Shown: positions 47,211-58,971 of the stretch, in pieces | How positions within the stretch are numbered: the first letter of the stretch is position 1 | How the letters are laid out: the number at the start of each line of letters is the position of its first letter | Program-made: the position numbers and the translations under genes | The notes under the pieces: model-generated | Seen by the model: the letters and a program-made list of their open reading frames with translations, nothing else | What the model was told of the DNA's origin: nothing | Database searches by the model: none | NCBI RefSeq assembly: GCF_004798905.1 | Contig: NZ_SDMO01000014.1 | Span: forward strand, 1 to 64,000 | Length of the DNA stretch: 64,000 nucleotides | Source: Halomonas borealis | GTDB taxonomy: Bacteria > Pseudomonadota > Gammaproteobacteria > Pseudomonadales > Halomonadaceae | Direction: 5' to 3'

Positions 47211-48986
47211 ATGACCGCCGTTCCCGAATTTCCCTTCGTCGCGGTCGTCGGCCAGCCGGCGCTCAAGACCGCGCTGCTGCTCAGCGTCATCGATCCGCGC
47301 CTCGGCGGCGTGCTGATCAGCGGCCCCAAGGGCAGTGCCAAGTCGACCCTGGCCCGGGCCCTGGCGGCGATCCTGCCGTGTGATGCCGAAGGGCGGCGCC
47401 CGTCGCTGGTGCCCCTGCCGCTGGGTGCCAGCGAGGAGCGCCTGACCGGCAGCCTGGACTTGCAGCGGGTGCTCGCCGACAGCGAGGCGCGTTTCCAGGA
47501 GGGCCTGCTGGCCCGCGCCCACGGCGGCCTGTTGTACGTCGACGAGGTCAACCTGCTGCCGGATGCGCTGGTCGACCTGCTGCTCGACGTGGCCGCTAGC
47601 GGCGTCAACCGCGTCGAGCGCGACGGCTTGAGTCATGCCCACCCGGCGCGCTTCAGCCTGATCGGCACCATGAATCCCGACGAGGGCGAGCTGCGCCCGC
47701 AGCTGCTCGACCGCTTCGGCCTGTGCGTCGAACAGGCCGCGATCCCCGGCGTGGCCGAGCGCGTGGCGATCCTGCGCCAGCGCGAGGCCTTCGACCGGGA
47801 TCCGTGCGCCTTCGTCGACGCCCACGAGGCCGAGCAGGCAACGCTGGCCCGAGGCCTGGCCGAGGCCCGCGAGCGGCTGGCCGAGATCGTCGCCGACGAC
47901 CGGGTCTACGAGCGCATCGCCGAGCGCAGTCAGGCCGCCGGGGTCGAGGGCCTGCGCGCGGACGTCACCTGGCACCGCGCCGCCCGGGCTCATGCGGCGT
48001 GGCGGGGCGCGACACGCGTCGAGCGCCAGGACCTGGACGCCGTCGAGCCCTGGGTGCTCGCCCATCGCCGCACCGTCGTGCCCGAAACGCCCGACCGGGG
48101 CGATCCGCCCGCGTCCGGCGATGGCGGCGGCTCTAGCCGGCAGGGTTCCGGGCGCGAGCCTCAGGGCGGCGCCCCGCAGGCACCGGCCTCCGGTAGCGCG
48201 AAGGAGCCAGAGCCGCAGGGTCAGTGGGGTGCCATGCCGCCGGTGGCGCAGTCGAGCGTCGCTACGTCGATGCCGTCGCTACCCGATGGCACGGTCGCTC
48301 CCACGACGCCCAAACCGTCGCCGTCTTCCTCCGCCAGCCATCGCCCAGGCCGTCAGGCGGGTCGCCGCCGGGATCGTCGGAAGGCCGAGTCCGCCGCTCC
48401 CGCGCCGCGCCCGGACTGGTTCGCCACCCTGGTCGAGCATCGCGGCCGTCGGCCCTGGCGTCGCCTGTGCTATCGCCGTCCGCGCAGTGGCCAGCCGATG
48501 CTGCACCTGGTGCTGCTGGATACCTCCGCCTCGACCCTTGGCCGGCGCCTGCTGGGCCGGGCCAAGGGCGCGGTCGACGCGCTGGCGCGCCGGGCCTACG
48601 CCGCCCGTGAGCAGATCGCGGTGCTGGGCTTCGGCAACGACGGTATCGAGACCCTGCAGCCCCGGCGTCGCGCGCCTAAGAACCTGTTCGAGCGGCTCGA
48701 CGCCGTGTCCGGTGGCGGCGGCACGCCGCTGCGCGAGGCCGTGTGCCACGCCGCGCAGCTGGTCCGCCGCTGGCGTCGCCAGGACGCCGGCCTGCACGTG
48801 CGCACCTACCTGATCACCGACGGCCGCACCCGCCAGCCGCTGAGCGGCCTGCCGCCGCTCGGCGACTGCGTGGTCGTCGATACCGAATCCGTCGCCGTGA
48901 AGCGCGGCCACGGCCGCGACATCGCCCGAGCCTTGGGCGCCGATTACCGGCCGCTGGCCGGCCTGGAGGCCGGGGCATGGGCATGA
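47211..48986 (+). CDS. Chelatase AAA+/VWA protein (BchI/ChlD-like), partner of CobN
   Basis: A 591-residue protein. The N-terminal part is a BchI-like AAA+ ATPase with Walker A GPKGSAKST (residues 38-46) and GGLLYVDEVNLLPDALVDLL. A Pro/Ser/Gly-rich linker (about residues 300-400) follows. The C-terminal VWA domain has the MIDAS start DTSAS (Asp about 437) and SGGGGTPLREAV. It likely powers cobalt insertion with CobN in place of separate CobS and CobT chelatase subunits. The ATG at 47211 starts the first gene after riboswitch 3. Confidence 0.88.
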   Translation: MTAVPEFPFVAVVGQPALKTALLLSVIDPRLGGVLISGPKGSAKSTLARALAAILPCDAEGRRPSLVPLPLGASEERLTGSLDLQRVLADSEARFQEGLLARAHGGLLYVDEVNLLPDALVDLLLDVAASGVNRVERDGLSHAHPARFSLIGTMNPDEGELRPQLLDRFGLCVEQAAIPGVAERVAILRQREAFDRDPCAFVDAHEAEQATLARGLAEARERLAEIVADDRVYERIAERSQAAGVEGLRADVTWHRAARAHAAWRGATRVERQDLDAVEPWVLAHRRTVVPETPDRGDPPASGDGGGSSRQGSGREPQGGAPQAPASGSAKEPEPQGQWGAMPPVAQSSVATSMPSLPDGTVAPTTPKPSPSSSASHRPGRQAGRRRDRRKAESAAPAPRPDWFATLVEHRGRRPWRRLCYRRPRSGQPMLHLVLLDTSASTLGRRLLGRAKGAVDALARRAYAAREQIAVLGFGNDGIETLQPRRRAPKNLFERLDAVSGGGGTPLREAVCHAAQLVRRWRRQDAGLHVRTYLITDGRTRQPLSGLPPLGDCVVVDTESVAVKRGHGRDIARALGADYRPLAGLEAGAWA

Positions 48987-50409
48987 ACGTCAAGAAAGCG
49001 AAGGCGATGCGCGAGCACGCCGCCGCCATCAGCTGCCCGGCGGTATTCATCGCCGCCCCGGCCTCGGGCCAGGGCAAGACCACCGTGACCTCGGCGCTGG
49101 CGCGGATGCTGTGCCGCCAAGGCAGGGTGGTGCGGGTGTTCAAGACCGGCCCGGACTACCTGGACCCGCGGGTGCTGGCCCAGGCCTCCGGCCAGCCGGT
49201 GGACCAGCTCGACCTGTGGATGGCCGGCGAGGCCTACTGCCGCCAGCGGCTGTTCGAGGCCGCCCGGGAGGCCGATCTGATCCTGGTCGAGGGCGCCATG
49301 GGGCTGTTCGACGGCGAGCCCTCTAGCGCCGATCTCGCCGCGCTGTTCGGCCTGCCGATGGTGATCGTGATGGACGTCAAGGGCATGGCCCAGACCGCAG
49401 CGGCGCTGGTGGCCGGCCTGGCCGGCTTCCGCGATGACGTGCGCATCGCCGGGCTGATCGCCAACGCTTGCGGCTCGGCCCGTCATCGCGAACTGATCGA
49501 GGGCGCGCTGCCGGCGACCGTGCCGCTGCTGGCGGCGATGCCCCGCGATCCGGCCCTGGCGCTGCCCGAGCGCCACCTGGGGCTGGTCCAGGCCGAGGAG
49601 ATCCGCGACGACCTGGAGGCTCGTTTCGACGCCGGTGCCGAGGCGCTGGCCGCCGAGGGCCTGGCGGAAGCGCTGCTAACACTGCCGCCGGTGGTCTTCA
49701 CCCCGACGCCCAGCGAGGCTGTCTCGCCGCCGGCCTGGCTGGCCGGCCGCACCATCGCCGTGGCGCGGGACGCCGCCTTCAGCTTCGTCTACCAGGCCAA
49801 CCTGGACCTGCTCGAGCGCATGGGCGCGACGCTGCGTGTCTTTTCTCCGTTGGCCGATACGAGCCTGCCGGACTGCGACGCCCTGTGGCTGCCGGGCGGC
49901 TATCCGGAGCTGCACGTCGAAGGCCTGGCCGCCAACGCCGGGATGCGCGACGCCCTGCGCCGCGCCTTCGAGGGCGATCTGCCGATCCTCGCCGAGTGCG
50001 GCGGGCTGCTCTACTGCCTGGAGACCCTGGCCGATCAGGACGGCGAGACCCACGCCATGCTGGGGCTATTGCCCGGCGACGGCACGATGCGCGGGCGGCG
50101 CGGCTGCCAGGGCATGCAGACCGCCGACCTGCCCGAGGGGCCGGTGCGCGGCCATGCCCATCATCGCTCTCAGGCCAGCGGCACGCCGGAGCCCATCGCC
50201 TATTGCCGCCGCCAACGCCATCCCGCGCCGGGCGAGGCGATCTATCGCGCGCGAGGCCTGACGGCGTCCTACCTGCACCTGTTCTTCCCCGACAACCCCG
50301 CCGCCGTGGCCCGCCTGTTCGGCGCGGTCGCGGCCGCTGACGATTCGTCTTTTTCTTCCGACGCTCCGCCGAGCGATCTGACCCTCGATCAGCCAAAGGA
50401 ATGCCACGC

Positions 50410-50413
<4 letters not shown>
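48977..50413 (+). CDS. cobB: Hydrogenobyrinic acid a,c-diamide synthase CobB
   Basis: A 478-residue glutamine-dependent amidotransferase that amidates the a and c side chains of the ring before cobalt insertion. The N-terminal P-loop domain has IAAPASGQGKTTVTSAL and FKTGPDYLDPRVL. The C-terminal glutaminase-like domain has LWLPGGYPELH and LAECGGLLYCL with the catalytic cysteine. It overlaps the chelatase gene by 10 bases and cobW by four. The oxygen-dependent neighbours favour CobB over CbiA. Confidence 0.93.
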
Positions 50414-51509
<1,096 letters not shown>

Positions 51510-51510
<1 letters not shown>

Positions 51511-54500
51511 TGCACCTGTTCGCCGCCAAGCCCGGAGGCTTCGTCGACGAGGAAGGTATCGTCGACCTGCAGCAGAGCCCGGCCGAGGTCGTGATTCTGT
51601 CCGCCGCCGACAGCAGCCTGTCGGCGCTGGCCCAGGCGGCCGAGCGGCTGGGCGACGCCTATCCTACGGTGCGCCTGGCCAACTGGATGAACCTGGTCAA
51701 GCCGGCCGCCTATGACCTCTACGAGGATCGGGTGCTGGAGCACGCCCGGGTGGTGATCGTCTCGCTGCTCGGCGGCAGCGCCTACTGGCAGTACGGCCAT
51801 GAGCGCCTGCTGGCCTGGGCGGCGGCGGACCTGACGCGGCGGCTGATCCTGGTGCCGGGCTGCGATGCCGCGGACGACGCCCTACTGGAGGCGTCCAGCG
51901 TGGCGTTCGAATCGGCGCATCGCGTATGGCGTTACCTGCGCGAGGGCGGCGCCGACAACGCCGAGCAGCTGCTGCGCTGTGTCGGGGCCGAATGCATGGA
52001 GATGCCGCTCGACTGGCGTGAGCCGCGGGCGATTCCTCCCGCCTTGATCTATCTCTCCAAGGCGTCCGACCCCGCGCCTGCCAAGGCGCCTGGCGCCTCG
52101 CTTTCACCAGCGTCCGACCCCGCGCCTACCAAGGCACCCGTCCCCGCGCCGAGGAGTAGGCAGGACGCGACGCTGGCGGACTGGGAGGCACAGCGCGATC
52201 CAGCGCGGCCCGTCTGCTTGCTGCTGTTCTATCGCAGCCATCTGCAGGGGGCGAATACCGCGGTGCCGGACGGTCTGATCGCAGCGCTCGAGGCCGCGGG
52301 CCTGGCGCCGCTGGCGGTGGCGGTGGCCTCGTTGAAGGAAGACGCCTGCGTGGCCTTCGTGAATCACCTGCTCGAGCTCACCGGCGCTGGGCTGGTGGTC
52401 AACACCACCGGCTTCTCGGTCAACCGCGAGCCCGACGAGGGCGGTATCGACGGCGGTGCGCTCGGTGAAGGCGGGGATGACGCGCTGGACGGCATGTTCG
52501 TCGGCCGTCCGGTGGTGCTGCAGGCGATACTGGCCAGCAGTCCCGAGGACGACTGGCGCGACAAGGCCGCCGGCCTGCACAGCCGCGACGTGGCCATGCA
52601 GGTGGTGCTGCCGGAGATGGATGGGCGCGTCATCACCCGGGCGGTGGGCTTCAAGGCCGAGGCTCACTACAGCGAGCGCTGCCAGCTGTCGGTGACTCGC
52701 CATGAGCTGCATCCCGAGCGTGCCGCCTTCGTCGCCGCCCTGGCCCGGCGCTACGCGTGGCTGCGCCACACCGCCAACGCCGACAAGCGCCTGGCGCTGG
52801 TGCTGGCCAACTATCCCACGCGGGACGGCCGCATCGGCAACGGCGTCGGCCTCGACACCCCGGCCTCCACCGTCAACCTGCTGCGTGCCCTCGAGGACGC
52901 CGGCTATCCGCTGGCGGACCTGCCTGAGGACGGCAATGAGCTGATCCGCCGGTTGCAGGGCAGCGTGACCAACGACCCGCAGTCGCTCGCCTGGCGCGGC
53001 AGCTGGCAGAGCATTGGCGTCGACGATTACCTGGCCTGGTTCCGCACCCTGCCGGAGTCCCTGCAGCAGGCGGTCTGGCGGCGCTGGGGCGCCCCCGAGG
53101 ACGATCCCAAGCATCGCCAGGGAAGGCTTGGGATCGCCGGCATCCGCCTCGGCGAGACCTTCGTCGGCATCCAGCCGGCTCGCGACGTTGAAGCTGGCCC
53201 GGACGCCGATCCGATTCGCAGCTACCACGACACCGAGCTGGTGCCGCCCCACAGCTACCTGGCCTTTTATCTGTGGCTGCGCGAGCACTACCGGGTGGAC
53301 GCGGTGATCCACGTCGGCAAGCACGGCAACCTGGAATGGCTGCCCGGCAAGAGCACCGCGCTGTCGGCCGAGTGCTGGCCGGATGTCGCTTTGGGGCCGC
53401 TGCCGCACTTCTACCCATTCATCGTCAACGACCCGGGCGAGGGCGCCCAGGCCAAGCGCCGCAGCCAAGCGGTGATCATCGATCACCTGATGCCGCCGCT
53501 GGCCCGGGCCGAGCTCTACGGCGAGCTGGCCGAGCTCGAGTCGCTGACCGACGAGTACTATCAGGCGCTGGGCATGGACCCGCGCCGTGAGGCGCTGCTG
53601 CGCGAGCGCATCCTCGAGCACCTCAAGCGCACCGGCATCGACGCCGAGCTTGGCCAGTCGGCGGTCAACGCCGATGACGCCTGCCAGGGCGACGACGGGC
53701 GCCTGCTGAACGAGCTCGACACCTTCCTCTGCGATATCAAGGAGGCTCAGATCCGCCACGGCCTGCACGTGCTCGGCACCCTGCCGCCGGCGGAAAAGCG
53801 GGCCGCGACCCTGGTCGCCATCCTGCGGCTGCCGAGAGGCGATACGCCGACGCAGCAGGGCCTGCTGCACGCCCTGACCGATGATCTGGGGCTGCGCGAG
53901 CCGGGCGTCACGGATGAGGAGGGCGCGCGCTTCGATCCGCTGGCCGCCGGCGCCGAGCCCTGGACGGGGCCGCGACCGTCGGCCTTGAGTGACTTGGACG
54001 CGCTGAGCGAGGCGCCCTGGCGCAGCGCCGCCGACACCCGCGAGCGGCTCGAGAGGCTGGCCGAGCGGCTGGTCGAAGCGTTCGTGCTGGAAGACGGCGA
54101 TCTCGAGTCGCTGGCCCGTGACTGGCCGGCTACCGCGGCGCTGTGTCGCCACGCCCGCGACGGCCTGTGGGCCGCCATGCGCCACGGCGCCGAGCGCGAG
54201 CTCGGCGCGCTGCTCGACGGCCTCGCGGGGCTTGCCGTGCCGCCGGGGCCGAGCGGGGCGCCCAGCCGCGGCCGCCTCGACGTGCTGCCCACCGGGCGCA
54301 ATTTCTTCAGCGTCGACAACCGCGCCGTGCCGTCGTCCGCCGCCTGGTCGCTGGGCGAGGCCTCGGCCCAGGCCTTCGTCGAGCGCTACCTGCAGGATCA
54401 CGGCGATTACCCGCGCCGGCTGGGGCTGTCGATCTGGGGCACCGCCACCATGCGCACCGGCGGCGACGACATCGCCCAGGCCCTGGCGCTGATGGGCGTG

Positions 54501-55502
54501 CGGCCGATCTGGTCGCTGGGCTCCCAGCGGGTGGTCGACGTGGAGGTGATTCCCAGCATGCTGCTGGGCCGGCCGCGGGTGGACGTCACCCTGCGGGTGT
54601 CCGGCTTCTTCCGCGACGCCTTCCCCCACGTCATCCGGCTCTTCGACGCCGCGGTGCGCGCGGTGGCCGACTATCACGAGCCGGGCGACGGCAACACCAT
54701 CCGCGCCGCGGTCGAGGCGCGTCGCGGCGAGCTGGAGGCCTCCGGGCTTTCCCCCGAGGCCGCCGAGCAAGAGGCCGGCTACCGGGTGTTCGGCAGCCGG
54801 CCCGGCGAGTACGGCACCGGCCTGGATCGGCTGGTCGACAGCCGCGGCTGGGACGACGCCGACGAGCTGGCCGAGGCCTATCTCGCGGCCGGCGCCTACG
54901 CCTACGGCCAGTTCCCCGAGTCCGGCGCCGCCGCGCGACGGGCGTTCGCACACCGGATCGAGGGGCTTGAGGCGGTGCTGCACAACCAGGACAACCGCGA
55001 GCACGACATCCTCGACTCCAGCACCTACTACGCCTTCCAGGGTGGCATGGCCAACGCCGGCCGCGCCCTGGGAGGCGCGGCGCCGGCCGTCTACCACGCC
55101 GACCATGCCAACCCGGCGCGGCCGCGTATCCGCACCCTGCAGGAAGAGATCACGCGGGTGGTGCGCTCCCGTGTGCTCAATCCCAAGTGGATCGAGGCCA
55201 TGCGCGAGCACGGCTACAAGGGTGCCTTCGAGATGGCGGCCACCGTGGACTACCTGTTCGCCTATGACGCCACCACCGACCTGGTGCCCGACCACCAGTA
55301 CGCCCAGGTGAGCGATGCCCTGGTGTTCGACGAGGCCAACCAGCGCTTCCTGCGCGAGCACAACGCCGCGGCGCTGGAGGAGATGGCCGAGCGGTTGCTC
55401 GAGGCCGCCCAGCGTGGCCTGTGGCAGGACGCCGGCGAGCGCGGCGAGGCCCTGCAGGACCTGCTGCTCGAGTTCGACGAGCGACGGGAGGGCGCCTCTT
55501 GA
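51510..55502 (+). CDS. cobN: Cobaltochelatase subunit CobN
   Basis: A 1330-residue large subunit that inserts cobalt into hydrogenobyrinic acid a,c-diamide. Family stretches include VDAVIHVGKHGNLEWLPGKS, FYPFIVNDPGEGAQAKRR and DILDSSTYYAFQGGMANA. A short proline-rich linker around residues 187-215 has two copies of SDPAP(A/T)KAP, probably an unstructured insertion. The ATG at 51510 overlaps cobW (TGATG). Confidence 0.96.
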
Positions 55503-56683
55503 GTGGCTTGCCACAGGTTCGCGGCTGGTGCCCCGGCGCCTGGCGGCCCATGGCCACCGGCGACGGCCTGCTGGTGCGCGTGCGCCCGCCGCTGGGCCGG
55601 CTCACCCGGGCCGGGATGCTGGCGCTGTGCGAGGCCGCCGAGACCTGGGGCAGCGGCCTGATCGAGCTGACCCGCCGCGCCAACCTGCAGCTGCGTGGCG
55701 TGAGCGAGGCCGGCTGGCCCGACCTGATGGCGTTTCTGGTCGAGCACGGCCTGGTGGCTCCGGACGCCGAGGGCGAGCGCCGCCCGGCGTTGCTGCTGGC
55801 CCCGGACTGGCGCGACGGCGATGCCACCGTCGCGGCGGCGCGCCTGCTGGAACATCGCATGGCCGACTGGCCGGATCTGCCGGGTAAGTGGGGCCTGGCA
55901 CTGGATGCCGGCCCGGCGCCGATGCTGCGCGAAGTGCCCGCCGACCTGCGCCTGGAGCGCTCGCATGAGGGCGGCCTGTTGGTGCGGGCCGACGGGCGCG
56001 AGCGGGGCACGCCGGTCGCCGACGTCGAGGCCGCTGTCGCGCTGATGACGCGGCTGGCGCGCTGGTTCGTCGACGAGGGCGGCCACGCGGCCGGGCGAAT
56101 GCGTCGCTTCGAGACGCCGCTACCGGCGTGGGCGCCGGCCGATACCTCGCCGGCGGAAGCGCCCGACAACGTCTCGGGCCTGACGCCGGGGCCGCATCTG
56201 CATGGCCGGGTGGTGGGGCTGCCCTTCGGTCGGGCGCCGGCCGCGACGCTGCTCTCTTTATTCTCCCCCGAGGGCATCACTGGAGTGCGCGTGACGCCCT
56301 GGCGGAGCCTGCTGCTGGAGGGCGAGCCCTCGGATAAGGGCGAGGCCACGCTGGATGACGGGTTGATCCATGATCCACGCGATCCGCGCCTGACCATGGA
56401 CGCCTGCCCCGGGGCGCCGTTCTGTGCCCAGGCCAGCGTGGCGACGCAGGCGCTGGCCGAGCGGTTGAGAGAGCAGCTGGCCGCGCGCCGGGGTGAGAGC
56501 GCCGGCCGCCTGCATCTTTCCGGCTGCGCCAAGGGCTGCGCCCGCAGCCGACCGGCCGAGGCCTGCCTGACGGGGCGCGATGGCCGCTATGACCTGATCC
56601 TGGGCGGACGCGCCGACGACACGCCGGTCGCGACCGGTCTCAGCGAAGCCGAGGCACTGTCGGCGCTAGAGGAGAAGAAATAG
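55499..56683 (+). CDS. cobG: Precorrin-3B synthase CobG
   Basis: A 394-residue nitrite/sulfite reductase-like enzyme with a 4Fe-4S cluster (CPGAPFC and SGCAKGCARS). It uses oxygen to contract the ring precursor, the mark of the aerobic route. The N-terminus GLPQVRGWCPGAWRPMATGD is typical. The only sensible start is the TTG at 55499, which overlaps the cobN stop by four bases. The first reductase half-domain is normal in length. Confidence 0.93.
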   Translation: MSGLPQVRGWCPGAWRPMATGDGLLVRVRPPLGRLTRAGMLALCEAAETWGSGLIELTRRANLQLRGVSEAGWPDLMAFLVEHGLVAPDAEGERRPALLLAPDWRDGDATVAAARLLEHRMADWPDLPGKWGLALDAGPAPMLREVPADLRLERSHEGGLLVRADGRERGTPVADVEAAVALMTRLARWFVDEGGHAAGRMRRFETPLPAWAPADTSPAEAPDNVSGLTPGPHLHGRVVGLPFGRAPAATLLSLFSPEGITGVRVTPWRSLLLEGEPSDKGEATLDDGLIHDPRDPRLTMDACPGAPFCAQASVATQALAERLREQLAARRGESAGRLHLSGCAKGCARSRPAEACLTGRDGRYDLILGGRADDTPVATGLSEAEALSALEEKK

Positions 56684-56685
56684 GG

Positions 56686-57315
56686 ATGCCCCACGTCTAT
56701 GAAACCGACGGACCGGCGATCTACCGGGAGTCATTTGCCATCATACGGCGCGAGGCCGAGCTTTCACGCTTCTCGCCCGAGGAGGAGCCCGTCGCCGTGC
56801 GCATGATCCATGCCGCCGGCCTGGTGGCGCTGGCACCCCATGTCCACTTCCGCGACGCCGCCGTGGCCCGCGCCCGGGCGGCGCTGGAGGCCGGCGCGCC
56901 GATCCTGTGCGACGCGCGCATGGTCGCCGAGGGCATTACTCGCCAGCGCCTGCCGGCGGACAACGCCGTGATCTGTACCCTGCAAGACGAGCGGGTGCCG
57001 GGCCTGGCCCGTGAGATGGCCAACACTCGCTCGGCGGCGGCGCTGGAACTGTGGCGGCCCCAGTTGGAAGGCGCGGTGGTGGCGATCGGCAACGCGCCGA
57101 CCGCGCTGTTCCACCTGCTCAACATGCTCGAGGACCCGGACTGCCCGCGCCCGGCGGCGATCGTCGGGTGTCCGGTGGGCTTCGTCGGCGCGGCGGAATC
57201 CAAGCAGGCGCTGTGGGAGAGCGGTGCTGTGCCCTGTGCCATCGTCGAGGGCCGGCTCGGCGGCAGTGCGGTGACGGTGGCCGCCATCAACGCCATGGCG
57301 GATCGCCGCGAATGA
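56686..57315 (+). CDS. cobH: Precorrin-8X methylmutase CobH
   Basis: A 209-residue enzyme that moves the C11 methyl group to C12, forming hydrogenobyrinic acid. It shows IYRESFAIIRREAELSRF, VRMIHAAGLVALAPHV, AIGNAPTALFHLLNML and GCPVGFVGAAESKQAL. It overlaps cobI by four bases. Confidence 0.96.
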   Translation: MPHVYETDGPAIYRESFAIIRREAELSRFSPEEEPVAVRMIHAAGLVALAPHVHFRDAAVARARAALEAGAPILCDARMVAEGITRQRLPADNAVICTLQDERVPGLAREMANTRSAAALELWRPQLEGAVVAIGNAPTALFHLLNMLEDPDCPRPAAIVGCPVGFVGAAESKQALWESGAVPCAIVEGRLGGSAVTVAAINAMADRRE

Positions 57316-58076
57316 CGATGCCCGAGTCTCTCTCCTGCACGGTCTCCAACACCAACTCCGGCACGATTCACGGCGTCGGCCTGGGCCCCGGCAGCCAGGA
57401 CCTGATGAGCGTGCGCGCCGACCGGCTGATCCGCGGCGCCAGCCACGTGGCCTACTTCCGCAAGAAGGGCCGCACCGGCCACGCTCGAACCATCGTCGAG
57501 GGCATGCTGGCGCCCGGCGTCGCGGAGCTTGCCATGGAGTATCCGGTCACCACCGAGATCCCCTTCGACGATCCGCGCTACAAGACATGTCTTGCGGACT
57601 TCTACGAGCGCCAGGTGGCAAAGCTCGCCGAGATCGCCGGGGCGGGCCATGACGTGGCGGTGCTCTGCGAGGGCGACCCCTTCTTCTACGGCTCGTTTAT
57701 GCACCTTTATACCCGTTTGCAGGGCAGGGTAGCCGTGGAAGTGGTCCCCGGCATCACCGGCATGTCCGCCGCCTGGACGGCCACGGGCCGGCCCATCACC
57801 TGGGGCGACGACGTGTTGACCGTGCTGACTGCGACCCAGCCCGAGGATCGGCTGGCCGAGCGCATCGCGCGCACCGATGCCCTGGTGGTGATGAAGATCG
57901 GCCGCCACCTCGACAAACTGCGCCGTGCGCTGGCAAGCGCCGGCCGCGAGGACGAGGCCTGGCTGATCGAGTACGCCTCCATGGGCCGTCAGCGGGTGGT
58001 GCCGCTGGCCGAGGTCGGTGAGCAGGTGCCCTATTTCTCGATCCTGGTGATTCATGGCAACGGGAGGCGGCCATGA
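57312..58076 (+). CDS. cobI: Precorrin-2 C20-methyltransferase CobI
   Basis: A 254-residue SAM-dependent methyltransferase with HGVGLGPGSQDLMSVRADRL, VLCEGDPFFYGSFMHLYTRL and VPGITGMSAAWTATGRPI. It performs the first committed methylation after precorrin-2. Both ends overlap neighbours by four bases. Confidence 0.95.
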   Translation: MTMPESLSCTVSNTNSGTIHGVGLGPGSQDLMSVRADRLIRGASHVAYFRKKGRTGHARTIVEGMLAPGVAELAMEYPVTTEIPFDDPRYKTCLADFYERQVAKLAEIAGAGHDVAVLCEGDPFFYGSFMHLYTRLQGRVAVEVVPGITGMSAAWTATGRPITWGDDVLTVLTATQPEDRLAERIARTDALVVMKIGRHLDKLRRALASAGREDEAWLIEYASMGRQRVVPLAEVGEQVPYFSILVIHGNGRRP

Positions 58077-58165
58077 GCGAAGAAAACGCCGAATCACGGC
58101 CTGGCGAGCTAGCGACAGACAAGGCGGCAACGTCTGAGACGGTGCCGTTTAGAGGGGTTAAATGA
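58073..58165 (+). CDS. Possible 30-residue coupled ORF between cobI and cobJ
   Basis: An ATG at 58073 overlaps the cobI stop (ATGA) and the frame ends with a TGA that overlaps the cobJ ATG (ATGA). It encodes MSEENAESRPGELATDKAAT followed by SETVPFRGVK, a hydrophilic peptide. GGGAGG lies just before the ATG. Either it is a small protein or a short frame whose only role is to carry ribosomes from cobI to cobJ. I know of no family match. Confidence 0.45.
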   Translation: MSEENAESRPGELATDKAATSETVPFRGVK

Positions 58166-58971
58166 GCATTTCGGAGACGATGCCAACGCCGGATGGCCGA
58201 CGCGCAGCCGGCCGTGAAGGCTGGGTGAAGATTATCGGTCTCGGCCCCGGCAGCGAGGCGCTGATCACCCCCGAGGCCTCGAGCGTGCTGAGGGAGGCCA
58301 CCGACGTGGTGGGCTATGTGCCCTACGTCGAACGCGTCGCGCCGCGGCCGGGGCTGACCCGCCACGGCTCGGACAACCGCGAGGAGATCCGTCGCGCCGA
58401 GCAGGCCCTCGAGATGGCCGCCGCGGGCCGCCGGGTGGCGGTCGTGTCCTCGGGCGACCCCGGCGTTTTCGCCATGGGCGCGGCGGTGTTCGAGGCGCTG
58501 GAGACGGGCCAGCCTGACTGGCAAACGCTGGATATCCAGGTGCTGCCGGGAATTTCGGCGATGCTCGCCGCCAGTGCGCGGCTCGGCGCGCCGCTGGGAC
58601 ACGACTTCTGCTGTATCAACCTCTCCGACAATCTCAAGCCCTGGGCGCTGATCGAGAAGCGCCTGCGGCTGGGCGCCGAGGCCGACTTCGCCATGGCCTT
58701 CTACAACCCGCGCTCCCGCTCGCGGCCGGAGGGCTTCGCCCGCGCCCTGGATGTGCTTCGCGAGGCCTGCGGCCTTGATCGCCCGATCATGTTCGCCCGC
58801 GCGGTTTCCACGCCGGAGGAGTGCCTGCGCGTCGTTACCCTCGGCGAGGCGACCCCTGGGATGGCCGACATGCGCACCCTGGTGATGGTGGGCTCGAGCC
58901 TGACGCGGCGCATTCCGTCAGCAAGAAACGAGGCGGGCGAGTGGGTCTATACGCCGCGCTCGGTCGTATGA
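58162..58971 (+). CDS. cobJ: Precorrin-3B C17-methyltransferase CobJ
   Basis: A 269-residue methyltransferase: VKIIGLGPGSEALITPEASS, VGYVPYVERV, VSSGDPGVFAMGAAVFEAL, VLPGISAMLAASARLGAPLG and HDFCCINLSDNLKPW, all CobJ-type. It methylates C17 and completes ring contraction. The N-terminal 20 residues before the GLGPGS motif are a little longer than usual. It overlaps cobK on the opposite strand by 25 bases. Confidence 0.95.
   Translation: MSISETMPTPDGRRAAGREGWVKIIGLGPGSEALITPEASSVLREATDVVGYVPYVERVAPRPGLTRHGSDNREEIRRAEQALEMAAAGRRVAVVSSGDPGVFAMGAAVFEALETGQPDWQTLDIQVLPGISAMLAASARLGAPLGHDFCCINLSDNLKPWALIEKRLRLGAEADFAMAFYNPRSRSRPEGFARALDVLREACGLDRPIMFARAVSTPEECLRVVTLGEATPGMADMRTLVMVGSSLTRRIPSARNEAGEWVYTPRSVV

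Noticed and set aside
52104..55514. An 1136-codon open frame on the minus strand across cobN
   Set aside because: It is the complement of cobN codons; composition is typical of GC-driven antisense frames and no motif is visible.
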